A stretch of DNA of 64,000 bases from an uncultured Eggerthellaceae bacterium (GTDB lineage: Bacteria; Actinomycetota; Coriobacteriia; Coriobacteriales; Eggerthellaceae): assembly GCA_947565915.1 (NCBI GenBank), contig CANOHY010000001.1, forward strand, positions 1 to 64,000, written 5' to 3'. The notes under the pieces were generated by a model. It saw nothing but the letters and a program-made list of their open reading frames with translations. It did no database searches and had not been told where the DNA came from. The translations under genes were made by a program, and so were the position numbers. This document shows positions 44,811 through 53,259 of this stretch, one piece after another (the first letter of the stretch is position 1; each line of letters opens with the position of its first letter).

Positions 44811-45161
44811 CTAGCTCTCGAACTGGATGCCGTCGATGAACACGTCCACCGACGTCACATGCAAGCCTGTTTGGCCGCTCACGGCATCGTCGATAGCGCG
44901 ACGCACCTTGGCAGCTAGGTCGGGGAGCACCTGCCCGCTCTTCACGAACAGGCGAATGGTCACGCTCAGCTCCCCGTCGTCGTCCACGTCGATGGCGATG
45001 CCCTGCGTAGATGGCTTGCCGCCACCCAAGATGTTCCTAATACCGCTGGTGGTAGGGTCGCCAATGCTGTAGACACCCTCCACGCTCTGCGCGGCAAGCG
45101 AGATGATGGTTTCCACCACGCCTGGCGCTATTGCCATGCCTTCGATGTTGAAATCGGTCAT
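44811..45161 (-). CDS. Asp23/Gls24 family protein
   Basis: A 116-residue member of the Asp23/Gls24 envelope-stress family, often found beside nusB in Gram-positive bacteria. Signature features: VETIISLAAQSVEGVYSI near residue 18 and the strand-turn-strand IAIDVDDDGELSVTIRLFVK with PDLAAKVRRAIDDAV. The protein is soluble; relatives associate with the inner membrane face. GGGAGG lies before the ATG. Confidence 0.92.
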   Translation of the reverse strand: MTDFNIEGMAIAPGVVETIISLAAQSVEGVYSIGDPTTSGIRNILGGGKPSTQGIAIDVDDDGELSVTIRLFVKSGQVLPDLAAKVRRAIDDAVSGQTGLHVTSVDVFIDGIQFES

Positions 45162-45200
45162 CGCTGGCCTCCCTTTGCCCTTATCGAGTACCCAACGACG

Positions 45201-45761
45201 CTAGAGGCGCTTCACGAAGCGGCCGTCGCGCGTGTCGATTTGCAGCACGTCGCCGATTTCCACGTACATGGGAACCTGCACCGTGGCGCCCGTCTCCAGC
45301 GTGGCCGGCTTCGTGGAGCCTTGCACGGTATCACCCTTGAAGCCAGGCTCGGTTTGGGCAACCTCAAGCTCCACGAACATCGCAGGCTCGATGCCGATGA
45401 GCTCGTCGCCCGCGTATTGCAGCGACACCTCGTCGTTCTCCTTCAGCCACACGGCCACATCACCCACCACCTCTGCAGGGATGGTCTCCTGCTCGTAGGT
45501 GTTGGTGTCCATGAACACATAGTCGGCGCCGTCGTTGTAGAGGTATTGCATCTTGCGAGTCTCCATGCGCACGGAATCGAACTTCGTGCCCGCATTGAAC
45601 GTGTTGTCAACCACGCGGCCCGTCTTCACGTCGCGCAGCTTCGTGCGCACGAAAGCACCGCCCTTACCCGGCTTGACGTGCTGGAATTCCACGATGGTCC
45701 ACAGCTTGCCGTTGTATTCGATGCACATGCCATTCTTGAAATCCGCCGTTGAGATAGCCAT
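45201..45761 (-). CDS. efp: Elongation factor P
   Basis: Relieves ribosome stalling at polyproline. The 186-residue protein has three beta domains; the tip loop KPGKGGAFVRTKLRD carries the Lys in PGKGG that is modified, or left bare, in different lineages. The C-terminal signature region is ETGATVQVPMYVEIGDVLQIDT (in part). The Pro-rich surface and linker proteins encoded in this window (PEPV and APAP tracts) would be its clients. ATG at 45761 with GGAG upstream. Confidence 0.96.
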   Translation of the reverse strand: MAISTADFKNGMCIEYNGKLWTIVEFQHVKPGKGGAFVRTKLRDVKTGRVVDNTFNAGTKFDSVRMETRKMQYLYNDGADYVFMDTNTYEQETIPAEVVGDVAVWLKENDEVSLQYAGDELIGIEPAMFVELEVAQTEPGFKGDTVQGSTKPATLETGATVQVPMYVEIGDVLQIDTRDGRFVKRL

Positions 45762-45800
45762 AGCGAAACAACTCCAATCGGTTCGAAGCATTCAGAACCT

Positions 45801-47690
45801 TTAGATTATAACCATTTCGTGAGTGCTCTGAGTGAAGACGTCGAAGCCCTCCTCGGTGATTACGCCGAAATCCTCCAGGCGCATGCCGAACTTCCCAGGC
45901 AGGTAGATTCCGGGTTCCACAGTGACCACGTTTCCCGCCACCAGCGGGGTGGCGTTGCGAGGGCTGAGCACTGGCAGCTCGTGAATCTCCAAGCCTACGC
46001 CGTGGCCCAGGCCATGGCCCATCTTGCGGGCGAAACCGCCTTCGGCCAGCGCGCGCTCGGCCAGTTCGTGAGCCTGCTTGCCGGTAACGCCTGGCGCCAG
46101 CATGGCTTCGACCTGCTCGTTGGCGCTACGCAGCGCATCCCAAGCCGACGTCATCTCGCGGCTGGGGCGACCCAAGAACACGGTGCGCGTCATGTCGGAG
46201 CAATACCCGAAGGCCTTCGCGCCGAAGTCCATCACCACGCACTGCCCTGCTTCCAGCCGCTTGCTGCTGGCAATGGCATGGGGATCGGCAGCGTTTTCGC
46301 CGCAAGCCACGATGGTGGGGAAGGCGAGCCCTTCGGCCCCGTGCCGTTCCATGAAGCAGTCGAGTTCGATTTGCACCTCGCGCTCCGTCATGCCCGGCTT
46401 CATGTACGACACGATGTGCTTGAAAGCGGCATCGGTCACCGCCTGGGCGGCTCGCAAGCGAACGATCTCGCTTTCGCTCTTCACGGCACGCAGACCCAGC
46501 ACCACATCGCTGGTGGGTGCCAGCAGATCAGCGCCGAACGCTTCGACCGTCTTCACGAACTCGGCATAAGTGATGGTGTCCTCGATGCCAAGCAGGGCCG
46601 AGAACGGCTCTTGGTCGGGTTGGTTCAATACGTCGAAAGCGAACTCGATGGCACTGCCCTGCAAGTCGCTCAGCGTGACGTCGGATTGCGTCTTCGCCAG
46701 GGCGCTTTGACAAGCGTTGCGATAACGCGAATCGGTATGGAGCAGTGCCAAGTTGGCGGCCACCAGAAGCGCATGGGCGCGCTCGTCGTCGAACACGCCG
46801 TCGAGGGCGGTGAGCCAATGAATGTTAGGCGTGTCGCGCACCAACATGGCACCGATTCCCAGGCGCGCGCAAGCTGTGCGCAAAAGAGAGAGCCGCTCGG
46901 TCGAAATCGCACCGGCATCTTGCGCTTCTATCTCAGGGCGGTAAGGCTCGGTGAAGTCGCGAGCGAAAGCGGAGGCAGGTTGCGCATCCGGCTGCGCGCT
47001 GGTCGATTTGCTTTCAGGCGAGGGTGAGGCGAACGGGTCGTCGGGCGCAATGGCTTGCACGTCCTTCGATGACGAGCCCCCAGCTGCAGCCGCAGGCGTG
47101 GGTGCAGGCACAGCCGCAGACGCTGTCGAGGCCCCGGGCGTGGCCGCAGGTGCAGCCGCAGGCGCGGGCGTTGCCAACTTGTCGCGCCCACCCACGATGA
47201 TGTCTGCGGCATCGTCGTAGACGCGCTGGTACCCCTCGCCCAGCCGCTCGAAGCGCTGCGCCTCGAGAAGCACGTCGATTGCGCGCAGGTAGCTCTCGAA
47301 CCCCAACCCCTTCACGCGCGCCACGCATGCTGGCGCGGTAACCGAGATGCGCCGGAAGGGCTCGCGGTCGCTCACATCAGAGATGTGCACCTCCACCACA
47401 GGGATATCGACCGAACCGATGGCATCGCGCAGCGCATAGGAATAATGCGTGTGAGCACCGGGGTTGTACACGATGGCATCGTAGATGTCGGGGGCATGAT
47501 GAATCTGGCTGATGAGCTTCTCTTCGCTGTTCGACTGGTAGCAGGTCACCTCAACGCCCTTTTCGGCGCCATAACGCATGGCTTGCGACTCCAGGCTCAC
47601 CAGAGTGTCGTTGCCGTACACGTTGGGCTCGCGCACTCCCAGCATGTCCAAGTTGGGGCCGTTCATAACGAGGATCTTCTTCATGGGCAT
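45801..47690 (-). CDS. aroQ: Fusion: type II 3-dehydroquinate dehydratase and M24 (Xaa-Pro) metallopeptidase
   Basis: One 629-residue frame. Residues 1-150 are type II dehydroquinase (shikimate step 3): NGPNLDMLGVREPNVYG (Asn, Arg, catalytic Tyr), NPGAHTHYSYALRDA (Asn, His, Asp), EVHISDVSDREPFRR (His, two Arg), all active-site residues kept. Residues about 165-255 are an Ala/Pro/Ser linker. Residues about 260-390 resemble the creatinase N-domain, and 395-629 an M24 peptidase with metal ligands in VVMDFGAKAFGYCSDMTR, GHGLGHGVG, TVEPGIYL and RLEDFGVI. aroQ and pepP/pepQ are usually neighbours next to efp; here they are one protein. aroB lies directly upstream. Confidence 0.93.
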   Translation of the reverse strand: MPMKKILVMNGPNLDMLGVREPNVYGNDTLVSLESQAMRYGAEKGVEVTCYQSNSEEKLISQIHHAPDIYDAIVYNPGAHTHYSYALRDAIGSVDIPVVEVHISDVSDREPFRRISVTAPACVARVKGLGFESYLRAIDVLLEAQRFERLGEGYQRVYDDAADIIVGGRDKLATPAPAAAPAATPGASTASAAVPAPTPAAAAGGSSSKDVQAIAPDDPFASPSPESKSTSAQPDAQPASAFARDFTEPYRPEIEAQDAGAISTERLSLLRTACARLGIGAMLVRDTPNIHWLTALDGVFDDERAHALLVAANLALLHTDSRYRNACQSALAKTQSDVTLSDLQGSAIEFAFDVLNQPDQEPFSALLGIEDTITYAEFVKTVEAFGADLLAPTSDVVLGLRAVKSESEIVRLRAAQAVTDAAFKHIVSYMKPGMTEREVQIELDCFMERHGAEGLAFPTIVACGENAADPHAIASSKRLEAGQCVVMDFGAKAFGYCSDMTRTVFLGRPSREMTSAWDALRSANEQVEAMLAPGVTGKQAHELAERALAEGGFARKMGHGLGHGVGLEIHELPVLSPRNATPLVAGNVVTVEPGIYLPGKFGMRLEDFGVITEEGFDVFTQSTHEMVII

Positions 47691-47705
47691 AGGGCAGCTC
47701 TCCTC

Positions 47706-48848
47706 TTATCGGTCTGCTTCCGAAGACGCTTGCTGGCTTGGCTCTGCCGCGCTCCACTGCTCCAACTGTGCCGCAAGGACCTCTTCAGGCACGGGGCGCA
47801 CTTCCCACTGGCCCACATCATGCAGCAATACGAAGCGCACTTCACCCTTGCGGTTCTTCTTGTCGTGCTTCATGGCATCCAACAGCACCTGGGGGTCCCC
47901 TCGCCAAGGCAGCACGGGAAGCCCGAGGTCGTCGAGCAGCCTGCCGATAGCTTCCACGAGCTCGATTGATGTGTCGGAGCCGCTTTCGCGCGCCAGGTCG
48001 CAGGCGAAGCGCATGCCCTCGGCCACGGCAGCACCATGCGAGAACGTGCCGAAACCCGCCGCCGTTTCAATAGCATGGCCCATGGTATGGCCGAAGTTCA
48101 GGCATTCGCGCACACCCGCGCTCTCGGTCTCGTCGCGCGCAACAACGTCGGCTTTGAACACCACGCAACGCTTGATGGCCTCTACCGTGGTGGCCGTTTC
48201 GCGCTTGGCCAAAAGCGAAGCATGGTCGCAGAGCCAGAAGAAGAAGTCGTCGGAATCGATAGCGGCCGATTTCGCCACCTCGGCGCAGCCGCAACGCCAC
48301 TCGCGCTCGGGAAGCGTATCGAGCGTATCCACGTCGGCGCACACGAACGCGGGTTGGAAGAACGTCCCCACGAGGTTCTTGCCCTCGGGTAGGTTCACGG
48401 CCGTCTTGCCTCCCACCGATGAATCCACCATGGCCAGAAGCGTAGTGGGCACTTGCACCACTGGCACTCCGCGCATGTAGGTGGACGCCACGAAACCGGC
48501 AAGGTCGCCCACCACGCCGCCGCCAAGCGCCACCACCAGGCAGTCGCGTCCGAAGGAAAGCTGCGCCAACGCCGACCACATCTCAGACGCAACCTCGATG
48601 GATTTCGTGCTCTCGCCCGCTGGCACCTCCACGCTGGACACAGCGAAGCCAGCCTGCGTCAACGCTTCTTGCACGTGGGCTTGGTAAAGCGGCCCCACGT
48701 TGGTGTCGGTTACCAGCAATACGTCGGTGCGATTGGCCAAGCCTTCGATAGCACGTAGGTCGTGCCCGAGCTCGCTGAGGATCCCGCTTCCGATGCGCAC
48801 GGTGTAATCAGATTTGCCGGGAAGCTGAACGATCACTCTGGTTGCCAT
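47706..48848 (-). CDS. aroB: 3-dehydroquinate synthase
   Basis: NAD- and metal-dependent cyclisation of DAHP, shikimate step 2. The 380-residue protein has GGGVVGDLAGFVASTYMRGV, VDSSVGGKTAVNL and metal-site motifs LNFGHTMGHAIE. It overlaps the aroK end by 16 bases, so the two are coupled, and lies 15 bases upstream of the AroQ fusion gene. Confidence 0.96.
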   Translation of the reverse strand: MATRVIVQLPGKSDYTVRIGSGILSELGHDLRAIEGLANRTDVLLVTDTNVGPLYQAHVQEALTQAGFAVSSVEVPAGESTKSIEVASEMWSALAQLSFGRDCLVVALGGGVVGDLAGFVASTYMRGVPVVQVPTTLLAMVDSSVGGKTAVNLPEGKNLVGTFFQPAFVCADVDTLDTLPEREWRCGCAEVAKSAAIDSDDFFFWLCDHASLLAKRETATTVEAIKRCVVFKADVVARDETESAGVRECLNFGHTMGHAIETAAGFGTFSHGAAVAEGMRFACDLARESGSDTSIELVEAIGRLLDDLGLPVLPWRGDPQVLLDAMKHDKKNRKGEVRFVLLHDVGQWEVRPVPEEVLAAQLEQWSAAEPSQQASSEADR

Positions 48849-49465
48849 AGGATCCCCTCTTGCTTCAAGATGTCCAAAACCTCATGGGCAAGCGAGCCGG
48901 TCGAGCGACGCGACGTATCCAAGCAAACGTCGGCCACCTCTTCGTAGAGCGGCAGCCGCTCTGCAATGGTGCGCCGCGCTTGCTCGGGATTGCCGAAGAG
49001 GGGCCGCGTGCTGATGTCCGATATGCGCGAAGCCGCCTCGTCGGCCGTCACCTGCAAGTACACCACGAATCCGCTGGTCTTCAAGATATCGCGGTTCGCA
49101 GGCGCCAACACGATGCCTCCGCCGCACGAGATGAGCGTTGGCTCGCCTTGAGCAAGCTCGCGCAACGTTGCGGTTTCCAGGGCGCGAAAGCTCTCCTCGC
49201 CGCTTTCTGCGAAGATGTCCTTGATGGGCTTATCGCTTCGCCGCTCGATATACGAATCCAAGTCGATCGACGACATGCCCGCCAAACGCGCCACCTTGCG
49301 CGAGACCGACGTCTTGCCAGCGCCCATGAACCCCACGAAGAAAACGGGACGCTCGAGGTGCATCGGGCGTGGCGTGAGCGCGCTTGCATCCTTCTTGCGA
49401 AAGTCGAAGACCGGCACCGCTTCCGTCGAGGCAACGTCGTGAGGTTGGCTCATGGCATCCATCAT
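48833..49465 (-). CDS. aroK: Shikimate kinase
   Basis: Phosphorylates shikimate. The 210-residue protein has P-loop GFMGAGKTSVSR (about 45-56), DLDSYIERR (shikimate site Asp) and SCGGGIVLAPANRD. It has a 35-residue N-terminal extension before the P-loop domain that the family usually lacks. ATG at 49465 or 49453; neither has a strong SD. Confidence 0.94.
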   Translation of the reverse strand: MMDAMSQPHDVASTEAVPVFDFRKKDASALTPRPMHLERPVFFVGFMGAGKTSVSRKVARLAGMSSIDLDSYIERRSDKPIKDIFAESGEESFRALETATLRELAQGEPTLISCGGGIVLAPANRDILKTSGFVVYLQVTADEAASRISDISTRPLFGNPEQARRTIAERLPLYEEVADVCLDTSRRSTGSLAHEVLDILKQEGILWQPE

Positions 49466-49475
49466 CAGGTGCTCT

Positions 49476-50648
49476 CTACTTCGCGGCCGTGCGCAAGCGC
49501 TTCAAATACGTTGCGATGTTCGCTTTGATGTCGGCCATGTTGTCGTGGCCGAATTTCTCCAGATAAGCCTGCGCCAGCGCAAAGGCCACTTCGCCTTCGG
49601 CCACCACCGCGCATGCCGGCACCGCGCACACGTCGCTGCGCTCCTTGGAAGCATCGGCTGGCTCCAGCGTGTCCAGATTCACCGTGGGAAGCGGCTTCAT
49701 CAATGTGGGGATGGGCTTCATGGCGCATGTCACGATAAGCGGCATGCCGGTGGTCATGCCGCCTTCCAAGCCACCTGCATTGTTGCTGGTGCGCGTGAAG
49801 TTGCTCGAGGCGTCCAGCTTGATGGGGTCGTGCACATGCGAGCCCGGCAGCCGCGCCGCTTCGAAGCCCAAGCCGAACTCGACGCCCTTGATGGCCGGGA
49901 TGGAAAACAGGGCACCACCGATGCGCGAGGTGATGCGCTCATCGGCTGTGGCATAGCCGCCCAAGCCCGGAACCAGCCCGCGCGCAACCACGCGAAACGT
50001 GCCCCCCAGGCTTTCGCCCTGCTCGCGCGCCTTGTCGATTTCGGCGCGCATGGCATCGGCCACGGCGTCGTTTGGGCAACGCACGTCGGACAGCTCGATT
50101 TCCAGCGGCTTGTATTCCACGGCATCCACCATGGGGTCGGCCTCGCGCAGGCGCGCATTGCCGATGGAGGTAACGTACGAGAACACCTCCACGCCCAAAT
50201 CGGCCAAGAACTCGCGCGCGATGCCCGCTGCAGCCACGCGAATGGCCGTTTCGCGAGCGCTTGCCCGCTCGAGCACATCGCGGCAATCGTCGGAATCCGT
50301 CTTCAGCACGCCCACCAGATCGGCATGCCCAGGACGTGGCGTCACCTCGCGCTTGAGGTCGGCCGGCGCATTGCCGAAGATCGCCATGCGCTCTTGCCAG
50401 TTCTCCCAATCGCGATTCTCGATGGTAAGCGCTATGGGCGAGCCCAGCGTGCTGCCGAAGCGCACGCCAGCGGTGATGCGCACAGCATCGCGCTCGATGG
50501 CTTGGCGCCCACCCCGGCCGTAGCCCGACTGGCGCCGCGCTAGGTCGGCATTGATGCTCTCCTCGGAGATGCGCAAGCCCGCCGGGACGCCATCGACTAT
50601 GGCCGTCAACTGCGGCCCGTGGCTCTCGCCTGCCGTCATATAGCGCAT
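49476..50648 (-). CDS. aroC: Chorismate synthase
   Basis: FMN-dependent last step to chorismate. The 390-residue protein begins MRYMTAGESHGPQLTAIVDGVPAG-like (the first family signature, GESHG), has RRQSGYGRGGRQ and the C-terminal signature region VKPIPT-like MKPIPTLMKPLPTV. SD GAGGTGAG is close to the ATG. It lies between aroE and aroK. Confidence 0.96.
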   Translation of the reverse strand: MRYMTAGESHGPQLTAIVDGVPAGLRISEESINADLARRQSGYGRGGRQAIERDAVRITAGVRFGSTLGSPIALTIENRDWENWQERMAIFGNAPADLKREVTPRPGHADLVGVLKTDSDDCRDVLERASARETAIRVAAAGIAREFLADLGVEVFSYVTSIGNARLREADPMVDAVEYKPLEIELSDVRCPNDAVADAMRAEIDKAREQGESLGGTFRVVARGLVPGLGGYATADERITSRIGGALFSIPAIKGVEFGLGFEAARLPGSHVHDPIKLDASSNFTRTSNNAGGLEGGMTTGMPLIVTCAMKPIPTLMKPLPTVNLDTLEPADASKERSDVCAVPACAVVAEGEVAFALAQAYLEKFGHDNMADIKANIATYLKRLRTAAK

Positions 50649-50666
50649 AGCTCACCTCGCATTCAT

Positions 50667-51572
50667 TTAGAGTTGGGGCTTCTTGCAGCTTTCGAACCCC
50701 GCAGCTTGCGCCATGATGTCGAACAGGTCGCAGCTTTCGAGGTCGAGGGGAAGGCCCAACGTGTCCCGTATATCGTAAAGCGTCAAGACGGCTTGCGCCA
50801 CAAGCATGCCGCCACCGTCGTAGGTTCGACACCCAGCAGCACATGCCGCGCTCGCAAGCGCTGTCTCGCCATGCCCGTACACGGCATCGAGCACCGTTTG
50901 CCCCGCATGGAGGAGGCGCGTGTCGAAGGGGGCGGGGTCGCCTTCGTGCATGCCGAGCGGAGTGGCATCCACGATCACCGAGGCAGCTTCTATGCTCTGC
51001 GCGCACTGCTCGTAGCTACCCGCGCGAAGCAGCCTTGGCAGGCGAGTGGCATCTTCGCCTTGCAGTCGATCGCAAAAGCCCGCAAGCACGCGCTGCGCCT
51101 TCGCGCCATCGCGCCCGAGCAAACTAACCGAACGCGCACCAGCAGCCGCCGCAGCATGCATGATGGACTGCGAGGTTGGACCTGTGCCGCATACCACCAC
51201 CTGTGCATCTTCGAAGGACACGCCGCAGCGCTGCAGATAACCCACGCAGCCACGGCCGTCGGTGTTGTCGGCGTACAGCTCGCCACCCTTGCGCACCAAC
51301 ACGTTGGCCCCGCGCACCGCTGCCGCGAAGCATGAAGGGTAGGTTGCCAGCTCGAACGCCAAGGGCTTGTAGGGCATGGTGACGTTCAAAGCCAGCCAAG
51401 TGCCTTGCTGGAAGAAGAACGTTGCCTCGAGGTCGGTCTTGCAGTCCAGGCTGCCGTAGCGCCACGGCAGCCCAAGCGCCTGGTAGGCCGCGTTGTGCAT
51501 TGCCGGTGATTTGGAGTGAGCGACCGGATGGCCCACCACGTAGAGCCTTTGTATTTGCGCGCCTTCTCCCAC
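50667..51572 (-). CDS. aroE: Shikimate dehydrogenase
   Basis: NADP-dependent reduction of 3-dehydroshikimate. The 301-residue protein has VGHPVAHSKSPAMHNAAY (shikimate site), NVTMPYK (catalytic Lys), ADNTDGRG (Asp) and GTGPTSQSIM as a slightly altered Rossmann loop (GAGGAS in most relatives), then DATPLGM. GTG at 51572, two bases past the mltG stop, gives a normal N-terminus; there is no SD, so translation may depend on reinitiation from mltG. Confidence 0.92.
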   Translation of the reverse strand: MGEGAQIQRLYVVGHPVAHSKSPAMHNAAYQALGLPWRYGSLDCKTDLEATFFFQQGTWLALNVTMPYKPLAFELATYPSCFAAAVRGANVLVRKGGELYADNTDGRGCVGYLQRCGVSFEDAQVVVCGTGPTSQSIMHAAAAAGARSVSLLGRDGAKAQRVLAGFCDRLQGEDATRLPRLLRAGSYEQCAQSIEAASVIVDATPLGMHEGDPAPFDTRLLHAGQTVLDAVYGHGETALASAACAAGCRTYDGGGMLVAQAVLTLYDIRDTLGLPLDLESCDLFDIMAQAAGFESCKKPQL

Positions 51573-51574
51573 GC

Positions 51575-52708
51575 TTACGAATAGGAGGCCACGTGCTCGT
51601 CGTAGGTCTCGCTGAAAGCGTACTTCATCTCGCCGTTGTCGTCGGGACCGATGAAGAAGTAGTAATAGGTCGATTGCTCGGGGTTGCAAGCGGCCTGCAT
51701 GCAACCAAGCGAGGGCGAGTCGATGGGCGTGGGCGGAAGCCCCATATAGGAGTAGGTGTTGTAGGGATGTTCCTGGTCGAGCTCGTCGGGCGTAGGCTCG
51801 CGACCCACGATGTAGGCCATGGTAGCGTCGGAGTCGAGCGGCATGCCGATGGCCATGCGATTGTAGAACACCGAAGCCACGCGCTCGCGGTAGTTCTCGT
51901 CGGTTTCACGCTCGATGATGGAGGCCAGCTTCACCATGTCGTAGAACGAGTAGCCCTGTTGCGCAGCTGGCGAGTTCGCGAAGTTCAGGCTTGCTGTCTC
52001 GGTGCCGAACTGGTCGAGCATGGCGCGAATGAGCGAATCGGCCGTGGAGGAGCTGTCGACGGGGTAGCTCTTAGGGAACAGGAAGCCTTCCAGGCTGTTG
52101 GTTCCCACGCCTTCGAGGAAGGAATAGCTAGCCGCATACGCCGATGCGTCGGAGGCTGCGGCCACGAACTGGTCCACCGTCACCTTGCCATCGGTAGCGT
52201 CGGCCACTATCTGAGCCGTCTGTTGGATGGTGGAGCCCTCGGGCACCGTGAACATGACCGCCTGCACAGGGGTCTGGAGCACCTTGATGAGCTCGTCGAC
52301 GCTCATGCCGCCCACCAGCGTGAACGAACCCGGGTGCAAGCTGTCGCTCGCGCCTTGGCGCGCAAGCTCGTCGGTGAACTCGCTTGCCCGCCTGATAAGG
52401 CCAGCCTCCACAAGCTTGTCGGCAATGGAATTCGCACCTTCGCCCTCGTTCACCACAACGGTGACTTCGGTTCCCTCGGCAACGAGATTGCCCGACGAGC
52501 AGCCTTTGAACGCCGTGAACACGCCGAAGATGATGAGCACCAGCGCAACGATGAGCACGATGATTCCCACGATTGCCGGCACAGGGCTGCGCTTGGGGCG
52601 AATGGCGCTGGTGTCATACGTCCTGAAGAGCTTGTCGCCCTTCGCATGGGCCGAACGCGCGGCATGGGTGGGACGAGCCGAATAGGTCACGTTTTTCCTG
52701 GATGCCAT
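51575..52708 (-). CDS. mltG: Endolytic murein transglycosylase MltG
   Basis: A membrane-bound lytic enzyme that trims nascent glycan strands. The 377-residue protein has a cytoplasmic start, a membrane helix (about 47-70), a LysM-like subdomain and the YceG/MltG catalytic region with ASIIERETDENYRERVASVF (catalytic Glu in IIERE) and MPLDSDATMAYIVG. ATG at 52708 with AAGGAT upstream, two bases past the ruvX stop. Between ruvX and aroE, a typical actinobacterial arrangement. Confidence 0.95.
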   Translation of the reverse strand: MASRKNVTYSARPTHAARSAHAKGDKLFRTYDTSAIRPKRSPVPAIVGIIVLIVALVLIIFGVFTAFKGCSSGNLVAEGTEVTVVVNEGEGANSIADKLVEAGLIRRASEFTDELARQGASDSLHPGSFTLVGGMSVDELIKVLQTPVQAVMFTVPEGSTIQQTAQIVADATDGKVTVDQFVAAASDASAYAASYSFLEGVGTNSLEGFLFPKSYPVDSSSTADSLIRAMLDQFGTETASLNFANSPAAQQGYSFYDMVKLASIIERETDENYRERVASVFYNRMAIGMPLDSDATMAYIVGREPTPDELDQEHPYNTYSYMGLPPTPIDSPSLGCMQAACNPEQSTYYYFFIGPDDNGEMKYAFSETYDEHVASYS

Positions 52709-52709
52709 C

Positions 52710-53153
52710 TCAATCCTTACTGGTTTCTTGCGAATCATCCTGCAGTCGGCGCGCATCGAGCCAAGCCTGCAAGAACATGCTTGCAGCTATCATATCCACT
52801 TTGCCGCGCATCTCTTTTTCACTCAGGCCCTTTTCACGCAAACTCCGCTTCGCCTGGGCTGACGAGAGGCGCTCGTCGGCAAATTGCACGGGCAGGTCGC
52901 AAAGCGCGCCGATCTGGCTTACCACCTGGCGAATATGCTGAGCCTGAGGACCCTCTTCGCCTGCCAGCGTTCGCGGCAGACCGCACAAGAGCATCTCGGG
53001 CTGCCAATCTTCCAGGATGCGCTTGAACGACTTTGCCCCCGCCATCACCTCGCTTGCAGGCAGCACGCAAATCGGCGAGGCCACGCTCATCTGCGGATCG
53101 CAGATTGCGATGCCGATGCGCTTTTCGCCGATATCCAGGGCCATGACTCTCAT
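52710..53153 (-). CDS. ruvX: RuvX/YqgF family Holliday-junction resolvase-like nuclease
   Basis: RNase H-fold protein involved in pre-16S rRNA processing and proposed junction resolution. The 147-residue protein has VMALDIGEKRIGIAI (catalytic Asp) and VQFADERLSSAQA (second acidic motif) and DMIAASMFLQAWLD near the end. ATG at 53153 or 53144; neither has an SD, but TATACT lies six bases upstream of the first, so the start is probably leaderless. First gene of the long aro run. Confidence 0.92.
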   Translation of the reverse strand: MRVMALDIGEKRIGIAICDPQMSVASPICVLPASEVMAGAKSFKRILEDWQPEMLLCGLPRTLAGEEGPQAQHIRQVVSQIGALCDLPVQFADERLSSAQAKRSLREKGLSEKEMRGKVDMIAASMFLQAWLDARRLQDDSQETSKD

Positions 53154-53159
53154 GAGAAT

Positions 53160-53165
53160 AGTATA
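53160..53165 (-). promoter_or_regulatory. -10 box giving a leaderless ruvX mRNA
   Basis: TATACT on the minus strand, six bases before the ruvX ATG. It is the only promoter-like sequence seen ahead of the whole ruvX-to-dxs run. Confidence 0.5.
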
Positions 53166-53227
53166 CAGGCTGCAACTTGCATCGCAGTGGAACCGCATGG
53201 TGCTCTCGCCCAGCTTGCCCCGAGCGC

Positions 53228-53233
53228 TATAAT
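53228..53233 (+). promoter_or_regulatory. -10 box of the TPR-protein gene
   Basis: A perfect TATAAT 26 bases before the ATG at 53260; no good -35 is visible. Confidence 0.5.
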
Positions 53234-53259
53234 CGCCTGAAGCAACATGAGAGGATTCC

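Noticed and set aside
47000..47200. Sequencing error joining aroQ and a peptidase gene
   Set aside because: The frame stays open through a consistent Ala/Pro/Ser linker with normal codon use, and no start codon with SD precedes the peptidase part.
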